Assembly: GCA_049613665.1 (NCBI GenBank)
Contig: JBMZCV010000083.1
Coordinates: 1 to 20,519, forward strand
Source of the DNA: JBMZCV01 sp049613665
Lineage (GTDB): Bacteria; Bacteroidota; Bacteroidia; Chitinophagales; UBA2359
Length of the DNA stretch: 20,519 nt
Direction of reading: 5' to 3'
The notes beneath the pieces are model-generated. The model saw only the letters and a program-made list of their open reading frames with translations. It did not search any database and was not told the origin of the DNA. Below, in pieces: positions 15,155 to 20,519 of this stretch. How positions within the stretch are numbered: position 1 is the first letter of the stretch; each line of letters begins with the position of its first letter. Made by a program: the position numbers and the translations under genes.

Positions 15155-15210
15155 TTTTTGATTTCTAGCTATACTATTTCTTGAAAAATAGTATAGCTAG
15201 AAATCAAAAA
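15155..15210. terminator. Bidirectional intrinsic terminator, 25-bp perfect stem
   Basis: The arm 15155-15179 (starting TTTTTGATTTCTAGC) pairs without mismatch with 15186-15210 around the 6-nt loop CTTGAA. It occupies almost the whole 63-bp gap between the convergent BatA-domain and DUF2147 genes and carries T/A runs for both directions. Confidence 0.95.
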
Positions 15211-15214
15211 AATA

Positions 15215-15688
15215 TTAGTGATAAACAGCATGGCCTTGTTTTGGCCGCTGCCAAATATCGGTACGTCCAATAAACGAAAAGCCGACAAAGCCTCTGATAG
15301 ATAACGTTTTATTGACATTTAGCCACATTTTACAACTGTATGTTTGCCCAGATTTTGGGTCATAGATAGTTCCATTTTGCCATTCTTTGGTAGCTTCTTC
15401 ATAAGTAAAATCTTTCAAAACATCAAGCTGATATAATGGTCGTTTTTGCAAATGAACATTGGCATTATGCTCGTCAGCCAAGTCACGCCCAAGTTTTAGC
15501 CATACAATTTTTCCATAAAATTTATCGCCTTCTCGATAAATTTCGACAGAAGCATCTTTTTCATTGTTGAGCCATTTTCCTAATATTTTATTAGCGTCTT
15601 GAGCCACCAAAGACATAAAAAAACCACTAAATAACCATATTAAACACATTGTTTTAAGGCGTAATAATCTTTGTTTTTGTTTCTTCAT
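15215..15688 (-). CDS. DUF2147 family exported protein
   Basis: 157 residues. After a basic start (MKKQKQRLLRLK) comes a hydrophobic signal segment ending SLVAQ (cleavage near 30). The mature part is one DUF2147 domain: ILGKWLNNEKDASVEIY, GDKFYGKIVWLK, then GTIYDPKSGQTYSCKMWL (residues 105-122), then LSIRGFVGFSFIGRTDIWQR (129-148). These Trp, Gly and Tyr positions define the family, which is usually 120-160 residues and periplasmic. The function of DUF2147 is not known; the fold is a small beta-barrel with possible ligand binding. It lies downstream of the TonB receptor on the same strand, but a hairpin (15816-15870) lies between, so it is probably transcribed separately. Its 190-bp upstream region has a GT/CA-rich tract (15726-15749) and no clear -7 box. 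Confidence 0.9.
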   Translation of the reverse strand: MKKQKQRLLRLKTMCLIWLFSGFFMSLVAQDANKILGKWLNNEKDASVEIYREGDKFYGKIVWLKLGRDLADEHNANVHLQKRPLYQLDVLKDFTYEEATKEWQNGTIYDPKSGQTYSCKMWLNVNKTLSIRGFVGFSFIGRTDIWQRPKQGHAVYH

Positions 15689-15815
15689 TAGAAAATTATA
15701 TAATTTAAAGTGAGTTGAGAAAAAGTGTGTTTGTGGTGTGTGTGGTGTTTTTATATGCTAGTTTTTGAGTTTGAATAAGTAGCCTTAAAGTTATGAAATA
15801 TCATTTTGGTAAAGA

Positions 15816-15870
15816 AATTTCAATTTTAACGTGACAAAACTATTACTTTTGTATTGTTAAAATTGAAATT
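15816..15870 (-). terminator. Terminator of the TonB-dependent receptor gene
   Basis: AATTTCAATTTTAAC (15816-15830) and GTTAAAATTGAAATT (15856-15870) are perfect 15-bp complements. The 25-nt interior pairs further through ACAAAA (15834-15839) and TTTTGT (15847-15852). It starts 8 bp after the receptor stop codon and is followed on the minus strand by a T-rich stretch. Confidence 0.75.
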
Positions 15871-15878
15871 GTATGGTG

Positions 15879-18419
15879 TTAGAATTTAACAATTAAACGA
15901 GCATTTACTCGCCGTGCTGTCAAATAATTGGGTATGCCATAAACACGATTTTGTGCTTGCAACCATGTGTAAGAAATGGTATTGGAGACACCTAGCAAAT
16001 TAAAAATTTCTAAGGAAGCCCAAACCGTATTTACTTTTCTCAAAACACTAAATTCTGGCAATTCTTTTTTGCTGCTGTCAAACAACTGTGCCGAAAAACC
16101 AATATCTATACGTCGATATGGTGGCACACGAAACGAGTTTCTGACTTTTGCTTTTTGCGAAGGACTGAAAGGCAAACCAGAACCGATGAGCATATTTAAG
16201 TGCATTTTGAAGTTTTCATTTGTAGGCCAATAGTCTTGAAAAAATAAGCCTAAATTGAAACGCTGGTCAGTTGGGCGAGGCACAAAACCGACTTCATTTC
16301 TGACACTATCAACTGCTAATATATCACTTGTTTGTCCAATAACAATTTTTTCGCCTGCCTCATTAAAAAAGTCGTAATAAAAATCATTTTTCAAATTTTC
16401 TTTTGTTTGCATCACCGATAAGCTAATCCAAGAATCAGTACCTTTCACAAATTCGCCATTCAAACGCACATCTAAACCACCTGCATAACCGACAGCCTCG
16501 TTTTGTCCAAAATAACGTATGAGTACATTTTCTAAATCATAAGGCACTAAGTCCCAGAGTTGTTTGTAATATACTTCGGTTGTTAATTTAAATGGCCGTT
16601 GCCACATTTTGAAAGTATAATCTGAGCCTACTACAAGGTGCAAAGATTTTTGAGCTTTTAAATTGGTGTTTAGTTCGCCATTCGAATTTCTCATTTCTCT
16701 ATAAAAAGCAGGTTGATAGTAGGTGCCTGCCGCAAAACGCACAATTAAATCTCTTGCACTTTTCGTGCTATCGTTTGCTGCCTTTAGCTTTGGTTGCCAG
16801 CCCATTTGCACACGAGGCGTAACGACAAATTCGTTGTTCAAATCCCAATAATTAAAACGTATTCCGCTTGTTATGTTTAAGCGTCCTTCTTTGCCTACTT
16901 CCCATTCATCTTGCACAAAACCTGTCAAACGATTGGAAGACAAATTCAAATCTGCGTTTAATACATCTGCAAATTGTACCTCATAGCCTGCATAAGGTAC
17001 GGCATAGCCAGCCGAATCGAGGCGATACCATTCGTTGATTTGGTCATCGATTTTTTCGTGCTGATATTTTGCTCCCCAAGTCAAAAAGTGGTCAAAAGCA
17101 GTTAAATCTAAATAACCTTTGTGCGAAAAATTAAAGATATTTGCGTTTAATTGATTTCTTGCCCAATCGTGATATGTGCCTACACCAAGTATGCGTTTGA
17201 CATCGCCAAAGCCCTCTTCTCCCAAACTTTTTTCGACTTCGCCAATCCAATATTGTCCAATAATATCAAACGCTTCAACTTCGCTTGTTTTGAAACCAGA
17301 AGTCAAAAATTTGAGTTTCAAACGATTGTAAGGTGTGGTATAAATCGCACCTAAACCACCCATTAAAGTGGAATATCTATCTCTTTCTTGGCCATCGAAA
17401 TATACATTTAGTTGCAAAGCTTCGTTGAATGTTCCAAAACTTGTTTCCGATTCGACAGGAATATATTCAAAGACATTTCTGCCGTAGTTTCCGATAAATT
17501 CCATTTCCCAACGCTTGCTCAAACGTGCTGTTATGAAGGTTTGAAAGTCAGTGGAGGAGGGGCGATATTGGCCTTTTGTGGGCAAAGCATTCAGTAAATA
17601 TTGATTGGACTGCTGCCGCAAACCCATGATATAAGTAAAAGAAGTATCTTTATTTGCTCCTTCAAGGTGTGCATTTGCTCCCAACAAACTCAAAGAAACT
17701 GAGCCGCCAAAACTCGTTGGTTTTTTGTATTTTACATCTAAAACAGACGACATTTTATCGCCATATTTGGCTTCAAAACCACCTGCCGAAAATGAAATAG
17801 AACGCACCAAATCTGGATTGATAAAACTCAAACCTTCTTGCTGACCAGAACGCACCAAAAACGGCCGATAGACTTCAAAATCATTGACATAAATAAGATT
17901 TTCGTCAAAATTTCCGCCACGCACCGAATATTGCGAACTCAACTCATTGTTGGCAACTACACCAGGCAGAGTTCGCAAAAGTCCTGTAATACTACCACTT
18001 GGATTAGGAATTTGCTGGAGTGAGCGTCTGTCTAAGGCAATAATGCTAGAACTTCGTCGCCGTCCTTGTCGTACAATGGCACTTTTTAGCAACACATCAT
18101 CGCCTTTCAACATGATATTTACTTCTCGCAACTGCCCATATTCGAGCCACATAATGGTTTGTTCATTTTTAAAACCGACATAAGTAAACTTGAGCGTAAT
18201 ATAAGTTTGAGCAGGAACATATATTTTATAATAACCATTTATATCGGTTATTGTGCCATAAACGCCTTGTATGTTTGTTGTTACGTTTACACCAGGCAAT
18301 GGCGAACCTACAAGGTTAGTCACTTTACCATATATATAAGGATCTTCTTGAGCGGTTGCGGTTTGATAGAGGCTTATCAAACAAAAAATCAATGCTAGTA
18401 TTTTGATTGGCTTTATCAT
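15879..18419 (-). CDS. TonB-dependent outer-membrane receptor with carboxypeptidase-like regulatory domain
   Basis: 846 residues. Signal peptide 1-23 (ends ATAQ). Residues about 28-105 are a CarboxypepD_reg-like beta-sandwich (GKVTNLVGSPLPGVNVTT, TDINGYYKIYVPA), standard at the N-terminus of Bacteroidota receptors. The plug domain spans about 130-232: IPNPSGSITGLLRTLPGVV, YSVRGGNFDENLIYVNDFEV, then NPDLVRSISFSAGGFEAKYG. The rest is a ~610-residue beta-barrel rich in aromatic, alternating strands and ending in RLIVKF with the terminal Phe expected for BAM insertion. It should import a ligand across the outer membrane using TonB/ExbBD energy. There is no SusD, hydrolase or regulator beside it, so the substrate is open; an iron chelate, vitamin or peptide is as likely as a glycan. 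Alone in its transcription unit. Confidence 0.93.
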   Translation of the reverse strand: MIKPIKILALIFCLISLYQTATAQEDPYIYGKVTNLVGSPLPGVNVTTNIQGVYGTITDINGYYKIYVPAQTYITLKFTYVGFKNEQTIMWLEYGQLREVNIMLKGDDVLLKSAIVRQGRRRSSSIIALDRRSLQQIPNPSGSITGLLRTLPGVVANNELSSQYSVRGGNFDENLIYVNDFEVYRPFLVRSGQQEGLSFINPDLVRSISFSAGGFEAKYGDKMSSVLDVKYKKPTSFGGSVSLSLLGANAHLEGANKDTSFTYIMGLRQQSNQYLLNALPTKGQYRPSSTDFQTFITARLSKRWEMEFIGNYGRNVFEYIPVESETSFGTFNEALQLNVYFDGQERDRYSTLMGGLGAIYTTPYNRLKLKFLTSGFKTSEVEAFDIIGQYWIGEVEKSLGEEGFGDVKRILGVGTYHDWARNQLNANIFNFSHKGYLDLTAFDHFLTWGAKYQHEKIDDQINEWYRLDSAGYAVPYAGYEVQFADVLNADLNLSSNRLTGFVQDEWEVGKEGRLNITSGIRFNYWDLNNEFVVTPRVQMGWQPKLKAANDSTKSARDLIVRFAAGTYYQPAFYREMRNSNGELNTNLKAQKSLHLVVGSDYTFKMWQRPFKLTTEVYYKQLWDLVPYDLENVLIRYFGQNEAVGYAGGLDVRLNGEFVKGTDSWISLSVMQTKENLKNDFYYDFFNEAGEKIVIGQTSDILAVDSVRNEVGFVPRPTDQRFNLGLFFQDYWPTNENFKMHLNMLIGSGLPFSPSQKAKVRNSFRVPPYRRIDIGFSAQLFDSSKKELPEFSVLRKVNTVWASLEIFNLLGVSNTISYTWLQAQNRVYGIPNYLTARRVNARLIVKF

Positions 18420-18474
18420 CTGTTTAGTTAGTTTTCGTTGAATTCAAATAGGAATAATAAGGCATTCGATGGTT

Positions 18475-18521
18475 AAAAAAAACATACCTTGCACATTATT
18501 TAAAACGCAAGATATGTTTTT
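18475..18521 (-). terminator. Intrinsic terminator of rpe
   Basis: AAAAACATACCTTGC (18478-18492) and GCAAGATATGTTTTT (18507-18521) pair with one non-Watson-Crick position. In the minus-strand RNA that position is G-U, in the plus strand C-A, and only the minus strand is followed by a run of U (from 18482 down to 18475). It therefore acts for rpe and separates it from the receptor gene. Confidence 0.85.
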
Positions 18522-18571
18522 ATCATATTGAAAATGGTAAGTTTTATATAAAAAATGCCCTTTTGTCATTT

Positions 18572-19243
18572 TTAGGCCGTAAATACCTTTGGCTGAACGT
18601 CTTTCAAGACGCTAATCATCTCACTTGGGTTGCTTGCCTTAAAAACACTACTTCCAGCTACCAATACATTGGCTCCAGCTTGCAAAAGTTGTTGTGCATT
18701 GTTTGTTTTTACGCCACCATCAATTTCGATGAGTGCATGAGCATTTTTTTGTTGAATAAGATGTTTTAGCTTTTTAATTCTATCGTAAGTGTTTTCGATA
18801 AAACTCTGTCCGCCAAATCCCGGATTGACAGACATCAAACAAACTAAATCGACATCAGCAATAATATTTTCGAGCAAAGCGATAGGCGTATGAGGATTGA
18901 GGGCCACGCCAGCTTTCATGCCCATCTCTTTGATAGCGTGAATGCTGCGGTGCAAATGTGGCGAAGCTTCATAATGTACGGTTAGAATATCAGCTCCTGC
19001 GGCTTTGAAATCGGCAAAATATTTTTCTGGCTCTACAATCATCAAATGCACATCTAGCGGTTTTTGGGCGTGCTTGTTGATGGCTGCCAATACTGGCAAA
19101 CCGAAAGAGATATTTGGCACAAAACGGCCGTCCATAATATCTATATGTAGCCAATCGGCACGGCTGCTGTTGAGCATTTCTACTTCTGTTTGAAGGTTGG
19201 CAAAATCTGCTGCCAAAATTGAAGGTGCTATTAAATGTTTCAT
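18572..19243 (-). CDS. rpe: Ribulose-phosphate 3-epimerase
   Basis: 223 residues, the normal length. It interconverts D-ribulose 5-phosphate and D-xylulose 5-phosphate in the pentose phosphate pathway, in the cytoplasm. It is a TIM barrel with all landmarks: APSILAADF (Ser8), HIDIMDGRFVPN (metal ligand His33, catalytic Asp35), LDVHLMIVEP (His66), GVALNPHTP, MSVNPGFGGQSF (phosphate loop, 137-148), IDGGVKTNN (catalytic and metal Asp175) and ANVLVAGSSVF (191-201, phosphate binding). The ATG at 19243 gives the conserved MKHLIAPSIL start. A -7 box TATCTTTG ends only 4 nt before the ATG. It is a single gene with its own terminator. Confidence 0.97.
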   Translation of the reverse strand: MKHLIAPSILAADFANLQTEVEMLNSSRADWLHIDIMDGRFVPNISFGLPVLAAINKHAQKPLDVHLMIVEPEKYFADFKAAGADILTVHYEASPHLHRSIHAIKEMGMKAGVALNPHTPIALLENIIADVDLVCLMSVNPGFGGQSFIENTYDRIKKLKHLIQQKNAHALIEIDGGVKTNNAQQLLQAGANVLVAGSSVFKASNPSEMISVLKDVQPKVFTA

Positions 19244-19247
19244 TGAG

Positions 19248-19255
19248 CAAAGATA
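19248..19255 (-). promoter_or_regulatory. Putative -7 box of rpe, close to the start codon
   Basis: Minus-strand TATCTTTG is identical to the -7 box of the tRNA-Cys promoter (19506-19513). No TTG is found 17-23 nt upstream. If used, transcription would begin at or within a few bases of the ATG, giving a leaderless or near-leaderless mRNA. Confidence 0.4.
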
Positions 19256-19366
19256 ATTAGTTGCTGCTAGAAAGTGGATAAAAGGCGAGATTTTTTTTGC
19301 GGTTTTTCTTTGAGGCTGTAAACGTTTTTAAGACAAAAACAGAACTTAGACATTTTGGCAAGAATC

Positions 19367-19408
19367 AAAAAGCGAAAATCATTGATAATTCAACGATTTT
19401 CGCTTTTT
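19367..19408 (-). terminator. Terminator of tRNA-Cys
   Basis: AAAAAGCGAAAATC (19367-19380) and GATTTTCGCTTTTT (19395-19408) form a perfect 14-bp stem with a 14-nt loop, 3 bp past the tRNA 3' end. Continuing T on the minus strand is limited to the stem's own run. Confidence 0.85.
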
Positions 19409-19411
19409 TTG

Positions 19412-19482
19412 AGGTCGAGACCGGATTCGAACCGGTGTAGGAGCTTTTGCAGAGCCCAGCCTAGCCACTCGGCCACCCGACC
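19412..19482 (-). tRNA. tRNA-Cys (GCA)
   Basis: 71 nt. Acceptor GGTCGGG pairs with CTCGACC (one G-U); D arm GCCG...GGC with loop AGTGGCTA; anticodon arm GGGCT-CTGCAAA-AGCTC with anticodon GCA at 19448-19450; T arm ACCGG-TTCGAAT-CCGGT. The discriminator base is U73, the main identity element of tRNA-Cys. The 3' CCA is not encoded. It is preceded by a full Bacteroidota promoter and followed by a hairpin terminator. Confidence 0.96.
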
Positions 19483-19505
19483 TTTTTATTCTCTTAATGA
19501 GATTG

Positions 19506-19536
19506 CAAAGATAAAACTTTTTTTTGGTTTGAGCAA
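19506..19536 (-). promoter_or_regulatory. Promoter of tRNA-Cys (proximal)
   Basis: On the minus strand TTG (19534-19536), a 20-nt spacer, and TATCTTTG (19506-19513) match the Bacteroidota consensus TTG-N19/20-TAnnTTTG exactly. The start site would be about 20 nt before the tRNA. Confidence 0.8.
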
Positions 19537-19649
19537 GTTTTTTATAGAAAAAAGTAAATTTAATTTTTATCATTTACTAAAAACAAAAAAAGCATTTTTC
19601 TAAAAAAGACTTAAAAAATAAACCAAAGTAGTTGTTTTCTTGAGCGATG

Positions 19650-19680
19650 CAAATTTAGGAATAAAAAATGGAAATGCCAA
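19650..19680 (-). promoter_or_regulatory. Second consensus promoter upstream of tRNA-Cys (distal)
   Basis: Minus-strand TTG (19678-19680), a 20-nt spacer, and TAAATTTG (19650-19657) fit the same consensus. It lies just past the stop of the Rpn-like gene and points toward tRNA-Cys, about 160 bp away. No open frame of useful length lies between, so it is either a tandem tRNA promoter or drives a small RNA. Confidence 0.6.
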
Positions 19681-19698
19681 GTTTTTTTGAAGTTTTTG

Positions 19699-20481
19699 CT
19701 ATTTTTTTATTTGCTCTACAAACTCAATTGAAACTTTAGCAAGTTCTGCAATTTGCTTATCGGAAAAGCTATTTAGATTTAAAAGGTTTCTAACAATTGC
19801 AATTTTTTCTTCTTTTGCCTTTTGTTCGATTTCTTTTTCTTTATTAGCCATTTCTATTCTTGCTTTTTCTTTTATTAGCATGACTTTTTGCTCCATATTC
19901 TGTTCGAAAATGTCTTCAATTACCTTCATTCTTTTTTCTACGGCTGTTTCAATCTCAATTTTGATACTCATAGCTCGACTTGCTCTATCAGAAAGCACTT
20001 CGCCAAACCTTTGATATTCTCTTCGTTCTGAATCTTCCATATTAGCGACTTTTAGGACTTCATCAGCTTCTTTCAAACCTTTGGCAGTAAAGTTTTTCTT
20101 AATTTCGCTATTTTTCAAAAAATATATCCATTCGTCTAAAGTGTCTTTCGCTACATCATCAAAATTATTGACTTTGAGCAAATATATTTCTGGATATAAG
20201 TCTTGTATTTTTTCTTTCTTGAACATTTTTTTCTGAGCATTCGACAATTGCAATTCATCATTTTGATGAAGCCCAGAAAAAGTAGTTGTACCTTTATAAA
20301 TATAATCTTCTCCTCTGCCCAAATCAAAATAAACGATATTTATAGAAATCACTTTTTTTACCGATGTCCATTTATCGCCTGTTTTGATATGTTCTGTGAT
20401 AGCTTTAGAAATGCCATACAAAATTCTCAAAAAATAATCAATAGCATAAGAATTTTGAATTTCGATAATAGACCTGTTACT
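19699..20481 (-). pseudogene. Rpn-family PD-(D/E)XK nuclease/transposase, N-terminus missing
   Basis: The open frame codes for about 260 residues. It opens with IIEIQNSYAIDYFLRILYG, which corresponds to the conserved (I/V)VE(I/M)Q motif of Rpn-type PD-(D/E)XK nucleases (PF12784-like, Glu and Gln of the active site). The usual features follow: YFDLGRGEDYIYKG, LYPEIYLLKVNNFDD, a polar helical region, and a Lys/Glu-rich coiled coil (EKARIEMANKEKEIEQKAK). It ends with a small helical domain (FSDKQIAELAKVSIEFVEQIKK, last 22 residues, an HTH-like tail). In-frame TAG at 20482-20484 stands 4 codons before this motif. There is no ATG before the methionine in KKMFKKEK, and all three frames from there to the window edge contain stops. 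Intact members have ~60-80 residues more, with the catalytic Asp. So it is likely a remnant, though a frameshift or TTG start cannot be excluded. Confidence 0.7.
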
Positions 20482-20519
20482 CTATAAAACTATTGATTAT
20501 CAGTAGCTTATAAATGTTC

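Noticed and set aside
15726..15749. GT-rich tract (CA-rich on the minus strand) upstream of the DUF2147 gene
   Set aside because: Short and imperfect; not a clear phase-variation repeat and not placed between recognisable promoter boxes.
15215..18419. TonB receptor and DUF2147 protein as a polysaccharide utilisation locus
   Set aside because: There is no SusD, glycoside hydrolase, HTCS or sigma/anti-sigma pair adjacent, and a terminator-like hairpin separates the two genes.
19355..19603. Frames running across the tRNA-Cys region on both strands
   Set aside because: They cover the tRNA, its promoter and its terminator, which are well supported, and contain no protein-like sequence outside.

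Overview
The window looks like a stretch of ordinary chromosome from a member of the phylum Bacteroidota (Cytophagales/Saprospirales-like; I cannot go lower). The reasons are: strongly AT-rich DNA; a TonB-dependent receptor with an N-terminal carboxypeptidase-like regulatory domain; a DUF4369-thioredoxin lipoprotein; DUF6702, DUF2147 and BatA-N-domain proteins; and Bacteroidota-type promoters (TTG-N20-TAnnTTTG) in front of tRNA-Cys. Start codons mostly lack a Shine-Dalgarno sequence.

Layout. 103-879 (-): alpha/beta hydrolase. 1175-3052 (+): thioredoxin-fold lipoprotein, then a small membrane protein. 3385-5580 (-): DUF6702 secreted protein, a membrane protein of unknown family, and an ECF sigma factor upstream of it, arranged like a sigma/anti-sigma pair. 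5581-6641: 1 kb without a credible gene. 6642-11534 (+): an exported 1630-residue protein made almost wholly of TPRs; I count 45 repeats in register. 11774-13123 (-): class II HMG-CoA reductase. 13508-15151 (+): BatA-domain membrane protein. 15215-18419 (-): DUF2147 protein and a TonB-dependent receptor. 18572-19243 (-): ribulose-phosphate 3-epimerase. 19412-19482 (-): tRNA-Cys(GCA). 19699-20481 (-): an Rpn-type PD-(D/E)XK nuclease lacking its N-terminus.

The genes do not form one pathway. Most are single transcription units closed by strong hairpins; the convergent pairs at 11.6 kb and 15.2 kb each share one very long bidirectional terminator. The intergenic DNA is the more unusual part. It holds a dispersed repeat family (core TAAGTGCCAAGCAC), a ~165-bp imperfect palindrome touching the sigma gene, two inverted repeats whose arms differ but which both enclose exactly 49 nt, and several palindromes next to -7 boxes.

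I found no CRISPR array, phage, secretion, toxin-antitoxin or biosynthetic cluster. The best candidates for something undescribed are the giant TPR protein, the sigma factor with its unrecognised membrane partner, and the intergenic repeat families.
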